A DNA stretch of 64,000 nucleotides, taken from contig CM043960.1 in assembly GCA_014529385.2 (NCBI GenBank), forward strand, positions 74,991,910 through 75,055,909, in the 5' to 3' direction. This document shows positions 46,199-56,629 of the stretch, piece by piece. The translations under genes and the position numbers were made by a program. The notes below the pieces were generated by a model. The model was not told where the DNA came from, did not search any database, and saw only the letters and a list, made by a program, of their open reading frames with translations. The DNA is from Adiantum capillus-veneris. Its lineage: Eukaryota > Streptophyta > Polypodiopsida > Polypodiales > Pteridaceae. The stretch's first letter is position 1, and each line of letters opens with the position of its first letter.

Positions 46199-47770
46199 TC
46201 ACTTGTATGTTTTCTCTGTTATATTAGGATGGTTCTTGTGTGTCTCAAGCCTTCTTTCAACTACATCAGTTGAAGCTCTAGAGAGTTGGGCTATGGGGAC
46301 GTATGGTTCAACCTCCTGGACATGCAATGTCTTGGGTTTTATTTCCTTGGGCAATATCTCAAGGACTGTGGCTTGAGTGGTAGGGCTAAGAGTTGGTTTT
46401 TGCGTTGTAACACCCCCAGTCCCCCAATCAATAGTGCATTTGGTGGCTATCATCCACGTGCGGCCTAGGTTTATATTACCCTCCATAGTTCCAGTAGGCA
46501 TGACCAAAAAGTCTTGAGCTACAACCCCATTGTCATAACTGACAGAAGTGTGCCAGATTCCAAAAACCGTAGTTTTTTTCTTGTTGACACCCTTGACTTG
46601 GATAATACTCTCAGATAGAGGTGGCTTCCCTAATTGACACCACACCCCATAGGATAGCAGATTATATTTAGCACCCGTGTCCAACAAGGCGTTATATAGC
46701 ACTTTTCCATAGGCACTATTTAACTCAATGGGGTATCGTAGAGGTGTGTCAGAGTCCAACCTATCCTCTTCGATTTCCACGTGGAATGCATTTGTGACCC
46801 CAAGGTTAGCCTCTCGTTTTTGTCTTATACGTTGTTGTCGCTCCTTAGCCTCAGCTTGAGCTTGTATCTTGTTTAACTCGGTTTGTGCTTTGGCGGCCTT
46901 CTTTTGATGAATGGCCCGTAGTTCTTCTTGGCTTAAAGGATCATAATATCTTTTCAATTTACTCCCATTGAGGAATCCAATGGTTTCAACTCCATCAAGA
47001 GTTTCCACACGAAGGGTACCTTGTGGGGTAATTTCACATACTCTATATGGTCCTTTACCAGCATATTTCAACTTTTTCTTCTCTTTACGTACTCCATACA
47101 TAAGGACTTTATCACCAACTTTGATGTCCTTGTCCTTCACATGGCGATCAAACCACTTCTTTCTCCTATCCTTTTCCACAAGAGCATTTTGCACAGCCAA
47201 CTGTCTCTCTTCGTCTAGTTTTTCTAAGATAAACAAACGCTCGGTTAAGGGGTTACCATTCCATCCTTCTTGCGAAGCTACCCTAAGACTAGGAATGACA
47301 AACTCCCAAGGCATAACCGCTTCTTGGCCGTATACCATTTTGAATGGCGTACAATTAATAGCCACTTTATAAGCAGTACGATAAGCCCATAGAGCAGATG
47401 TCAACTTCAAATCCCAATCAATGCGATGAGCTTCTACCGTCTTGGTTAAAATAGAGATTAGAGTCTTGTTGGTGCTCTCGGCTTGTCCATTAGCTTGCGG
47501 GTAATAAGGTGTAGACTTATGGTGGGATATCATAAAGGTCGTGGTAAGCTCTCTTGTTACCTCATTTATAAAATGGGTACCATTATCACTAACAATTTCA
47601 AAAGGGCAACCAAATCTTGTGATAATGTTCTCAAAAAGAAACTTAGCTGTTGTCCTCGCGTCAGCTTTTTGTGAAGCCTTAGCTTCAGCCCACTTTGTTA
47701 CATAGTCCGTAGCAACTAGAATATATTGAGATTGAGTGTTGCGAGCTGCGGGACTAATTGGACCTACAAA
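46199..47770 (-). CDS. Element 5 integrase core/C-terminus plus second aspartic-protease-like domain
   Basis: Open from a frameshift at about 47770 down to 46199; the first ATG is at 47533. The N-terminal part is the integrase core (VATDYVTKWAEA, IVSDNG, ANGQAEST, with second catalytic Asp and Glu present) and a GPY/F-like C-terminal module. After a Lys/Gln/Arg-rich linker, residues about 262-372 (counted from 47533) read VLYNALLDTGAKYNLLS, VWCQLG, and INLGRTWM then IDW. That is the pattern of a retropepsin fold: a catalytic DTGA (Asp codon 46679-46681) and a closing LGR-W. A protease domain after integrase, in addition to the DGGA protease upstream of RT, is unusual. Cleavage activity is inferred. 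Confidence 0.78.
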   Translation of the reverse strand, partial: FVGPISPAARNTQSQYILVATDYVTKWAEAKASQKADARTTAKFLFENIITRFGCPFEIVSDNGTHFINEVTRELTTTFMISHHKSTPYYPQANGQAESTNKTLISILTKTVEAHRIDWDLKLTSALWAYRTAYKVAINCTPFKMVYGQEAVMPWEFVIPSLRVASQEGWNGNPLTERLFILEKLDEERQLAVQNALVEKDRRKKWFDRHVKDKDIKVGDKVLMYGVRKEKKKLKYAGKGPYRVCEITPQGTLRVETLDGVETIGFLNGSKLKRYYDPLSQEELRAIHQKKAAKAQTELNKIQAQAEAKERQQRIRQKREANLGVTNAFHVEIEEDRLDSDTPLRYPIELNSAYGKVLYNALLDTGAKYNLLSYGVWCQLGKPPLSESIIQVKGVNKKKTTVFGIWHTSVSYDNGVVAQDFLVMPTGTMEGNINLGRTWMIATKCTIDWGTGGVTTQKPTLSPTTQATVLEILPKEIKPKTLHVQEVEPYVPIAQLSRASTDVVERRLETHKNHPNITEKTYK

Positions 47771-50700
47771 CTAAGCCCCATTTTTCAAATGGTTGGGTTA
47801 CTTTAATAGGATGTAAGGGCATTCTGTCCTTGCGCTGTGTGGTCTTGTAACGTTGGCACTCATCACACCCTTTTGTAAAAAGTGATGCATCCTTAAATAA
47901 AGTTGGCCACCAATAGCCTGATTGCAGCACCTTTCTAGCAGTCAGGTCTCCTAAAAAATTTCCTCCTGCTATGCCCATATGTGCTTCTTGCAAGATATAC
48001 AAATATTCATCCTCGCGGGCACAACGCCTAAGAATATCGTCCTTGCCTAATCTATACAGAGTTCCGGCAATCAAACAATAGGGTTCACATTCTTTTACTA
48101 GCCTTCGAGCGATATCCTTACGAAGTTCCTTGGGTGGAAAACCATTAACTAAAAAGTTAACAATGTTCTCACTCCATTCAGGCATAGTCTCAACTATGAA
48201 TAGGGAAGTATCGGGTAATTCATCATCAACTCCTGTAGGGGCTTCACCATTGGGTATGCGAGACAAATGATCAGCCATGACGTGCCTTTTACCGGGTCTC
48301 ACTACAATCGTGAAATCAAACTCCAAAAGAATTAACAACCATCGTGTGATTCTTCCTGTGGAGCATGGCTTGTTTACCAGATACAGCAACGCTTGATGAT
48401 CCACATAAAATACAAACTTGTTTGCCAGAAGGTAGTAGCGAAATTTCTTTACTGCATAAACCATTGCCAAACCTTCTCGCTCTGTAGTGGTGTAGTTCCT
48501 TTCAGCATCGTTCAATTGACGGCTTGCAAAGCTAATGGGATAGTTCAATTTATGTTCTCCTGGTTGAGTGAGAACACACCCAATAGCAAAGTTTGATGCA
48601 TCAATATGCACATGGAAAATGACATCCCAGTTAGGTGTCCTTAAAATCAGAGCACTTGCTAGTGTTTTCTTCAATTGTTCATAGGCCTGGTCACACTCTT
48701 CAGTCCATTTAAATTCAATGAGAAGCTTGTACAAAGGACGTGCTATCTCAGCGAAAAATAAAATAAACCGTCGATAATAACCCACATGCCCCATGAACCT
48801 TTGAACTCCCTTGTAATTGGTTGGTGGTGGTAACTCTAGAATCACTTTAATTTTGCTCTCATCGGTTGAGATACCATTCTTGGATACTATATGCCCTAAA
48901 ATAACTCCATGCTTGACCCAAAATTGGCATTTGAACGGGTTCAATGAGATACGATATAACCTACATTTTTCAAACACCTTCCGCAAACATGATAGATGTT
49001 CTTTCCAAGAAGAGTAAACACAAAGTTCATCTAAGAAAGCTTCACAAAACTCTCTCAAATATTCTTTAAAAGCAGTGTTTATTAATCGTTGGAATGTAGC
49101 AGGGGCATTTGTTAAGCCAAAAGCCATCACACGAAATGCAAACACGCCAAATTCTGTGATGAAGGCAGTTTTAGCTTGGTCCTCTAGTGCTATCGTGATT
49201 TGGTTGTAGCCTGAGTACCCATCTAGAAAGCTATAAGCTTCCTTGCCTGCAACTCTTTCGAGTACATGTTCGGAATATGGTAGGGGGTAATGGTCTCTTC
49301 TAGTAGCTGCATTAACTTTTTTGAGGTCCACGCACACCCTGAGTTTCCCATTCTTTTTTGGCACGATAACTATTGGCGACACCCATTCAAAGTGTTCAAT
49401 AGGATATATGAACCCACATTTGATAAGATTTTCTAGTTCTTCTTGAATGATCTTTGCGTACTTAGGATTCATCGGGTAGGGTCTTTGTTGTACGGGCTTC
49501 GCAGTGCTAATCATAGGGATTGTATGTTGGACCACAGAAGGCGGAACACCTTTCATATCATGGTATGTCCAAGCGAATACGTCCTTGAATTCCTTGAGAA
49601 GCTCTTTGAGGACCGCCTCTTCAACTTCTGTGAGGTCTTGGGCAATAAAAACAGGTTTTGATTCTTCACCGGGGTCAGCTAATTCTATTTCTTTAACTAT
49701 TGCCGGACCATCGTAGATTCCATTATTCCCATCGATAGGTATTCTTTGGGCTTTTGTGTACACAACCTTTGCTTCCCCTGTGGTGTAAGATTTGAAATGT
49801 TCTGGTGCAGGATGCAAGTCTGTGGATTCTGGTTGTGCTTTGGTTTGTGCTTCCATTTCTGCTTTCTTGTGTTGTCGAGCTAACTCTTGGTTTTGACGCC
49901 TCCTTGCAGTGCGGCTCAACTTTGGCTTGTCTATGATCTCTAATTGGGCTATGTCATGGGGTCGTGGTCTACACCACATAACATTTTGGAGATATTCACC
50001 CCATTTGTCTACCAATTTTCGATGAGCATCACATGCTCCTATATAACTGAGCCATTCTGCTGAGGATCTCTTCTTGTTTATCCTAGCACGTACATTGGCT
50101 CGATATCGACGCCTCTTAAGGTTTTTCTTTTTCTTATTTGAGACCTGCTTTTGATTTGCATTTAGATCTGGCTCACTAAAGGAGTCCTCGTTGGTGTCCT
50201 CTTCACTCTCGGAGGAGCTATCATCGGTTGATGTGCTCGGTCCTTCCGAATGTTTTGACTCTGAACTTGCTCCACTCTCTAATTCATGAGATTCAGAATC
50301 TGTTTCACTCTGGGAGTCAGTGTCCAAGTCGTGTTGGTCAAAGTCTTCTATTGAGCTATCGGTGTCACTGTCAGATTGGTCCACAATTGCCTTGCCCTTA
50401 GAAGATGCATGTATGGAACTTATCATGTTCAGAGGTGCAATTTGTGGTGCCTCTTCCCCCTCTGGTGTGACCCAAGTGGTTCCTCTATTTCCCCAGGTAT
50501 CTATGGTTGCAGCTAGGTGTACCCAGTCTACGTTGTCTGATTCCGTCATACCCGGTAACACATCCATGTAAGGAGAATCTTGGCCAATGTCTGTATCCTT
50601 CTTACAAGTGTAACAATATTGTAGTGGGGCCGAGTGAACTGTGGTGTCAGAGTGATGATCAATAATGGTTTTACTCCCTAAGGGGTGTACCTTACCAGTC

Positions 50701-51455
50701 ACCAAATCCACTCTAAGGACAGAGTCTTGGAATTGCAAATAGACATGATTTTTAGACCAATCATGAACCATTTGTGCTTCCCTCATGAATGGTCGTCCTA
50801 AAATCATTTCATATGACATAAGGTGATTAGAGAAATCCATTACAATGAACGTATGTCGTACCTTGTGTCCTAGAACTTTGATCTTAAGATCCTTGAGCAT
50901 CCCCATAGGTTTGGCTATGGTACCATTTGCCATCTTTACCACAATGTTAGTAACACTGAGGCGGGGTTTTCCCATGGATTCCCAACAATCTTTTGTAACG
51001 ATGCTAACTCCCGCACCACCATCAAGAATTCCCTTTATAGTTAATCCCTTGGTAGTGATGGGTAGGGTCGCATTAGACTCGTCGCCTTCAAAATACTGCC
51101 CTAATTCGTTAATGGGTACCTCGATCACAGACTCGTGTCCATCTAAGTCAAGTGATTGCACATGATTTTCCTCATCAATCATAATCGAGTCAGGCCTATT
51201 TGGTTGCGCAAACTGCGGTAATCCCGTTCGTAGCTCTCCGTTAAGGAATGCTCGAAGTGCAAGGAATAACTCAGGATCTCCATACAGCTTTGCTATGATC
51301 GTGGTTCGGACCTCAGAAGACATGAAGTCCACTAGTTTGGCAACATTCATTGGCGTTTTGCAGGGTGTAGGTCCTTGACTAGGAACTGGTGAGGATGGAA
51401 TCTCATATTCCTCAATGGGATCAGGTATTCCTTCGTTAAACATCCTTTCCAACAA
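47754..51455 (-). CDS. Element 5 protease, spacer, reverse transcriptase, RNase H, integrase N-terminus
   Basis: 1233 codons. Protease with ILDGGAGVSIV (Asp145) and MILGRPFM. A spacer of about 430 residues follows, with a Ser/Asp/Glu-rich tract (350-430) and then a Lys/Arg-rich block (440-465). Reverse transcriptase spans about 655-870, with LDGYSGY and AFLDELCVYS, where the second residue of the catalytic pair is Glu810 rather than Asp. RNase H spans 945-1066, with its Asp-Glu-Asp residues (D952, D1019, ADHLSR) apparently intact. The integrase zinc finger follows. The frame ends at WGLVCRSN because one base is missing at the codon of the first integrase catalytic Asp. The frame has no ATG at its upstream edge and normally continues from gag. 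Confidence 0.9.
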   Translation of the reverse strand: MLERMFNEGIPDPIEEYEIPSSPVPSQGPTPCKTPMNVAKLVDFMSSEVRTTIIAKLYGDPELFLALRAFLNGELRTGLPQFAQPNRPDSIMIDEENHVQSLDLDGHESVIEVPINELGQYFEGDESNATLPITTKGLTIKGILDGGAGVSIVTKDCWESMGKPRLSVTNIVVKMANGTIAKPMGMLKDLKIKVLGHKVRHTFIVMDFSNHLMSYEMILGRPFMREAQMVHDWSKNHVYLQFQDSVLRVDLVTGKVHPLGSKTIIDHHSDTTVHSAPLQYCYTCKKDTDIGQDSPYMDVLPGMTESDNVDWVHLAATIDTWGNRGTTWVTPEGEEAPQIAPLNMISSIHASSKGKAIVDQSDSDTDSSIEDFDQHDLDTDSQSETDSESHELESGASSESKHSEGPSTSTDDSSSESEEDTNEDSFSEPDLNANQKQVSNKKKKNLKRRRYRANVRARINKKRSSAEWLSYIGACDAHRKLVDKWGEYLQNVMWCRPRPHDIAQLEIIDKPKLSRTARRRQNQELARQHKKAEMEAQTKAQPESTDLHPAPEHFKSYTTGEAKVVYTKAQRIPIDGNNGIYDGPAIVKEIELADPGEESKPVFIAQDLTEVEEAVLKELLKEFKDVFAWTYHDMKGVPPSVVQHTIPMISTAKPVQQRPYPMNPKYAKIIQEELENLIKCGFIYPIEHFEWVSPIVIVPKKNGKLRVCVDLKKVNAATRRDHYPLPYSEHVLERVAGKEAYSFLDGYSGYNQITIALEDQAKTAFITEFGVFAFRVMAFGLTNAPATFQRLINTAFKEYLREFCEAFLDELCVYSSWKEHLSCLRKVFEKCRLYRISLNPFKCQFWVKHGVILGHIVSKNGISTDESKIKVILELPPPTNYKGVQRFMGHVGYYRRFILFFAEIARPLYKLLIEFKWTEECDQAYEQLKKTLASALILRTPNWDVIFHVHIDASNFAIGCVLTQPGEHKLNYPISFASRQLNDAERNYTTTEREGLAMVYAVKKFRYYLLANKFVFYVDHQALLYLVNKPCSTGRITRWLLILLEFDFTIVVRPGKRHVMADHLSRIPNGEAPTGVDDELPDTSLFIVETMPEWSENIVNFLVNGFPPKELRKDIARRLVKECEPYCLIAGTLYRLGKDDILRRCAREDEYLYILQEAHMGIAGGNFLGDLTARKVLQSGYWWPTLFKDASLFTKGCDECQRYKTTQRKDRMPLHPIKVTQPFEKWGLVCRSN

Positions 51456-51572
51456 GAAAGTGTATGCTCACTTTCTGATGTCCCGTCCTCACTCCCTTCT
51501 TGGATGATACTAGATATGGCTAACGGTCTATGGTTCATGTGGGGTGGATGAACTTGCGTGGGAAACACTGTG

Positions 51573-52244
51573 TCATGAATTTTGACATGCATGGGGTTCT
51601 GGTTCTAGTTTCCTTTGAGTCTCCTCCACTAAACCTCTTAGATGTTTCACCTGCTCAATCTCGTCTACTGGGTTTGGGTACGTCCCAATCTTCTTTTTAC
51701 GATTCTTCCCTTTTTGCCCCTGCGGTTTATCTTGGGGGTCTTGGATTGGATTTGGAAACACTTGTGGTGTTTTCAGAGGCTCTTTATGGTTTTCTCTTAT
51801 TCGGTTTTCATTTGGTTCCATGTTACGGTTTTCTTTCTCGGTCTTTCCCTTTGTGGTATTGGTTCTAGTCTCCATTGTCTCGATTGAATCTGAATCATCC
51901 TCGAGGTCATTCATATACACGATTTCATCAACTGTTCCTATGTTTGTTTTGGAACTTGGCTTTGAACTTTCCGTATTCTGTGACTTCTTCCTTCGTGTCT
52001 TCTTTTTCTTTGCTTGGATAACTGACGCGGTATCTCTCTCTTCGAGGATATGGCCTGGCCCTTGAAGCATGGACCGTGTAATCGCATAAGCCGGTGCGAC
52101 GGGTGGTATTGGCGATGTCACACTAGCATTCAGGGGTGTGATTTTAGGCGCATTTGGGTTATAGGGGCATTGGGCAATCAAGTGATCTATGCCACAATGA
52201 TTACATGTGAGTATTGGCATTGCATACGTGCTTCCTTGATTCAT
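51573..52244 (-). pseudogene. Element 5 gag C-terminal region, fourth zinc knuckle
   Basis: Begins with LTCNHCGIDHLIAQCPY, a CX2CX3HX4C knuckle, followed by a charged region (KKKKTRRKKSQN, then acidic) that leads toward protease in element 6. It is separated from the previous block by a single-base deletion and stop near 52247, and from the protease ORF by another phase change near 51590-51460, where 51347-51592 continues the sequence in another frame. Confidence 0.72.
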
Positions 52245-52249
52245 TGCAT

Positions 52250-53371
52250 CTATACACCATTCTTTTGCAGCCTAATAGGGCACTCCGCTGCCCGATGTGG
52301 TCCACCACACTCGTAGCATTGAAGAGGTGGCCTCCTAGCCTGGGTGTTGATATTTTGACCTCTGGATGCGAGAGCAGCAGCTTGATAAACCGGCTTGACT
52401 TGCCCCCAACAATCTTCCATGTAGTATATAGGACACTCTTCCAATGTATCAAGTCCGTAGGCAATACTAGTGTCTATTTCCTCCTCACAGCCATCTGCAT
52501 AAGCATTTGATGGCTCGCAACCCACTTGGTTCATAGGGGCGACTCTTGGATGCGGGGACTGCGGTCCTAGCACAAGAGGTGGTAGCGGTGTAGCTTGTAC
52601 AACATTTTGAGGTGTAGGGACCATGTGTTGCGGTAGTTGCTCAACAGGTGGAGCAGGCATCAATACAGGAGCTCGAGGTGCATCCGTCCAGGCTACAGGT
52701 GGTCTATTTGCCATCATACGTTTGATCATTAAACAATCCTTAGCTTGGTGACCATACCTACCACATGCGTTGCAAGTTCCATTAAATTTTACTCTAAACG
52801 TAGGGCACTCACTAGTGCTATGTGGACCTAAGCAAATGGAACACCATTGTTGCTCCCTTCTTGGATACATGTGACTATTTTGAGGGGGTCGATTATCCTT
52901 AAGAGACTCTTGGATTGCCTTGGTGAGGTCTGTCAAGAATGTCTCAAATACCTTTGGCTCATTGGCAATGGGCTTTGCAGTCATGGGTTCATACTCAATG
53001 GCTTGTGAGCTAGTGGATCTCGTGTCAGTAGACACCCTCATGCCTGCTATCATCAAGTTGTCCTCTAATTGGATTGCATTGGCAGTGACATCTTCCCAGG
53101 TTGTGATACCTCTAATCACTAGTCCATTATAGATTCCTTCATTCCTCAACCCTCGAATGAATCGATCAAGCAGTTGGTTATTGTTGAAGCGCTCATTTAC
53201 AGGGCAGCGAGAGTTTAAGTGCTTTAGACGACTAATGAAGTCCTTTTCTGACTCTCCTTCCTTACGTTCGGCCTTCTGTAGCTGAGATGCTACACCCCAA
53301 AGCACACCTTCTCGTATGTACTCCTTTAGAAACAACCTTCGAAGGGTAGGGTAGATTGTTTTCTCGTCCAC
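52250..53371 (-). pseudogene. Element 5 gag core with three zinc knuckles
   Basis: Contains the gag core (DFISRLKHLNSRCPVNERF, LLDRFIRGLRNEGIYNG) and three zinc knuckles: CSICLGPHSTSEC, CNACGRYGHQAKDC and CYECGGPHRAAEC. With the one at 52200, the gag has four. A TAA near 53392 separates it from the preceding gag part. The nearly identical element 6 copy shows the frame was once continuous. Confidence 0.78.
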
Positions 53372-53383
53372 CCTTAGGGTCCT

Positions 53384-53920
53384 TTACCAATCTCCAGCCT
53401 TCCCACTTAATGTCAAGCTTAAGGCATTGCACTTATGTAGTTTGTTGCGTTCCCCTAAGGAATCACATACTTGTTCAAACACTTCAATGTGTTTTCTAGC
53501 ATCTTCGTCCCCATTGAATTTTTGCGTGAGTTTGGCAATTTGTACTGCCTTACTTCTAGGCTCTCTATCAGATGCATGACGCATATTTTCCGCGATAGAT
53601 CGACCTATGGTTTGAGCAAACGCTGCCAAGTCACCTATGTGAGGAGGCAGGGCCGGTGGAGGTACTCTTGGAATCATATGTGGGAGAGGAACGGGTACCG
53701 GTCTTGGCATATGTGTGGATGATGCAGGATATGAAACATAACCGGGCATAGGTCCACTCGGATAAGGGCTAGGGAGCGGCACTCGAGGAGCATGAACAAA
53801 AGGTACAATTGGAGGTGTGGGGGCCATGTGTGCATAAGGGGCTAGAGGCACATACGGTCGAGGCCCCATATTAGGTACTACGACACTAGGTAGTGGCACT
53901 GCGCTAACCGTAGATGTCAT
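53384..53920 (-). pseudogene. Element 5 gag middle, Pro-rich
   Basis: A Pro-rich stretch (LAPYAHMAPTPPIVP and similar) leads into the gag core start (IGRSIAENMRHASD, AKLTQKFNGDEDARKHIEVF). It is bounded upstream by a nonsense codon near 53929 and downstream by TAA near 53392; both positions are sense codons in element 6. Confidence 0.72.
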
Positions 53921-53940
53921 CGGTACATTCTATGTCAGGC

Positions 53941-54897
53941 TTATCCCTGGAGTGAGCACTGTGTTTTCCTTAATAGAGGGTTGAGCCAAGTTAGGGAAGC
54001 TAAAGTTGTCGCTCGGAGGCTCAGATTGCATAGAGACCCCGGTGAAATGACGTAGGATGGGTCCATGGGGCTCATTAGAGGAGTCTCCATTTGTGATAGA
54101 ATGGGCTGTTGAGCCTTGCTCGTATCCAGAAATCTCATGGGGCCAGTTGAGAGTATATTTACCCCTCGGTTTTGCCTTTCTGATTGAATAATGCCATGGA
54201 TAACATTACAGATCTTTTTCTGTTGATCTTCGATGCTCGTGGCACTAGAGGTGGATTGTACAATCTCTATCCATCCTACATGGTAGTCGTGGCCAGAGTG
54301 TAGATCCGTCAACACCTCAGTGTGGAGGTCGTATGTCCAATGATCATTAATGAACAATCCTTCTAGAGTCGACGTGTTAACAGTTTCTTGTGAGGTAGAA
54401 GCAATGTTGCTCCCCATGGTTTTACTTGTCACCAACGGTACTCTAGAGGGAACTTCTGAAGGAGGCAGCTCAACAGGGCCTTCTTGGTAAGAAGTTGGCA
54501 GGATATCCACATGGACACTCTTTGGGGGTGTGGGGTCCACGTGCGATGTGAAAGGAGAGTCCACTTTCCCACCCCCTTCGTGTGCTTCATTTGCATCAGG
54601 TTCCGAGCGAGTAGCTCTACCTAATGTTTCCATGAAACGGCTAAACATAGTAGTACTAGGCTGTGGAGCTTCGGGAGGTGCATGGCCTTCTCTCTCAGTG
54701 TTTTGGGTAGGGTATGCTTCCATGATTTCTGAGTCGGAGGAGGAATCACTAGCGGCTATTTTAGGGTCTTGGGTGGTGCTACCTTGTGTCCCCGCTGAGG
54801 GTCTAGAGCTTATCGTGGATGGGTAATGGGTGTCCGTATGAACAGAGGCACCCTCAATATGGTCGTGTTCTAGCACCCGCCCAGAGCGTAAGTGCAT
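53941..54897 (-). pseudogene. Element 5 gag N-terminal part
   Basis: Starts with ATG at 54897 (MHLRSGRVLEHDHIEG). The matching frame at 60100 shows that a one-base deletion near 54044 throws this copy out of frame after DPSYVISPG. No known domain in this N-terminal region; it is Ser/Thr/Pro-rich and acidic. Confidence 0.75.
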
Positions 54898-55825
54898 GTG
54901 CTTTTGATACCCTAAGGTGTCAAAAAGCTGCTCTAAGAGGCCTTGTGACTAGTTTTTAGCGTGTTTTTTGTTTGTTTTTTTGCTAGATTTTTTAGAGCAT
55001 GTCGTGGAATGGGCCGTGTGATAGCTCGAAACGAGCGTATCGGTCAGAGGGTCGTGCCGTGCTTTACAGCCCTCCGTTTGGTCACTCTATGCCCTCGGAA
55101 TCCCTAAAACTGTCAATTTCTAGTAGGGAACTAGGCCCAAACTAGAAAGTCTAAGGGTGCAAGTGGGAATAGAAAGGAGGAGAGTGGAGGACTTGTCCCA
55201 CATCCTCTCATTCCCTCTTGAGGGAGTAGGGTATATATATAAGAGTGAGTCTAGTATATATCATAAGACTGAGAACTGGGGCCTGGGCCTGCGCTTGGGC
55301 TTGGGCTTGGGCTTGTGCTTGGGGAAATGATCCCGATCTTTCTTTTATACAAACCAGCCCGTCCGTTTTAAGAGTCACGTTTTTTATTTTCGAAAAATTT
55401 CACCGCCCGCTCACTCGCGTTTTTATTTTCCTTTTTTTTTTCAGATTTTTTTTTCAAATTTTTATTTTTAATTTTTTTTAATATAATGCAGAAATGCAGA
55501 AAACGCAGAAATTGCAGAAAATTGAAAACGCACAGAAATTGAAAAAACGCAAGACATGCAGAAATGCAGAAAACGCACTAAAATTGCAGAAAATTGGAAC
55601 TTGACAGAAAATTAAACGCAGAAACTGCAGAAATTGAAACTTGACAGAACCAAAAAATGCAAAAACGCAAGAAATGCTAACTGTGCAGTGCAAACCAGAA
55701 AACGTAGAAAACACAAAAAACAGAAATCTCCGCACAACTACACACACTCATTCCCTGTCTTTCCTATGATAGAAATTGCACCACAAGAAAGCGTAAAGTG
55801 CTAACCGAGCTTAGTGTAGGGCATA
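54898..55825 (-). other. 5' leader of element 5
   Basis: Non-coding leader with degenerate GCAGAAA-type repeats at about 55480-55720 and a GGGCTT repeat near 55285-55325. The equivalent repeats in element 6 are at about 59320-59460. Confidence 0.6.
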
Positions 55826-55843
55826 TCCCCAGCAGCGGCGCCA
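55826..55843 (-). other. Primer binding site of element 5
   Basis: The - strand reads TGGCGCCGCTGCTGGGGA, four bases from the LTR. This type is common in plant Athila/Tat elements. Confidence 0.85.
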
Positions 55844-55847
55844 AAAA

Positions 55848-56098
55848 TGTGCGCTCCTTGCCGCACTGTCAAAGCAAGGGACTTGCCAATACACCGTGTG
55901 CGAGCCACAAACCGCTCCAAGCACACAACAAGCCTAAAGTAGCAAGCTCAAGAAAGCAAAGGGTGTGTCACTCACCGCTCTACGCTCGCCTTCGTGGTGG
56001 ATTCCTCGCCGCGATGAAGAAGAAGCTGCAGTCGTGCCGCGCTCAACCGCTTCGCCGCCATCGTGCCTTCGTAATGCTCAATCGCACACACACTCTCC

Positions 56099-56132
<34 letters not shown>

Positions 56133-56406
56133 AGGAGGTGAAGAAGAAGAAGATGGAGATGGAGCAAGAACACTCTTCTATTGCACAAATGAGAGAATGA
56201 GTAAAAATTAGGTTTAGTTGGCTTTTATAGGAGCTCACCCCATTCACACTTGGGCGCCCATGCTTAGCCAACTAATCCCTTGAATGTCCCAGTTAGAGTG
56301 CGCCTCTCATCGGCGATCACTCTACCTTTCCCTATTGGTCCGACAAGCCCGGTACCTGACTCTAAATAATACAACATAGGGTGTCCGTGTGCCGTGAGGG
56401 TTAACA
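55848..56406 (-). repeat. 5' LTR of element 5
   Basis: 559 bp, TG...CA ends, with a short CT/CA tract at 56097-56131. It is the inverse of the element 6 LTR at 58615-59198. Confidence 0.93.
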
Positions 56407-56528
56407 AATGCGTAGGATATGTAATGAGCATGTGCACAAGTACGGAGAGTTTGCTAGAGAAATCGTACCGAATCTACGATACGACTCCTACGGAACGGGC
56501 ATTGATTTTCGCGATAGAACATCTACAT

Positions 56529-56530
<2 letters not shown>

Positions 56531-56621
<91 letters not shown>
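56531..56621. repeat. (GA)45 microsatellite
   Basis: A long GA tract just before the first ATG of the TNP2-like gene. Confidence 0.95.
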
Positions 56622-56627
<6 letters not shown>

Positions 56628-56629
56628 TT

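Larger units (their letters stand above)
43103..56406 (-). mobile_element. Ty3/gypsy retrotransposon 5 (Athila-like), 13.3 kb
   Basis: LTRs at 43103-43704 and 55848-56406 with TG...CA ends, a 5-bp target duplication aatgc (43098-43102 and 56407-56411), a TGGCGCC-type primer site and a GGAAGGGGGG polypurine tract. - strand order: gag with four zinc knuckles, protease, long spacer, RT, one RNase H, integrase, a second protease-like domain, two accessory ORFs. Several frameshifts and stops disable gag and integrase. The ADHLSR motif and primer site favour the Athila side; the protease-like domain after integrase is not part of the usual plan. It inserted into the locus that also holds the CACTA fragment. 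Confidence 0.92.
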
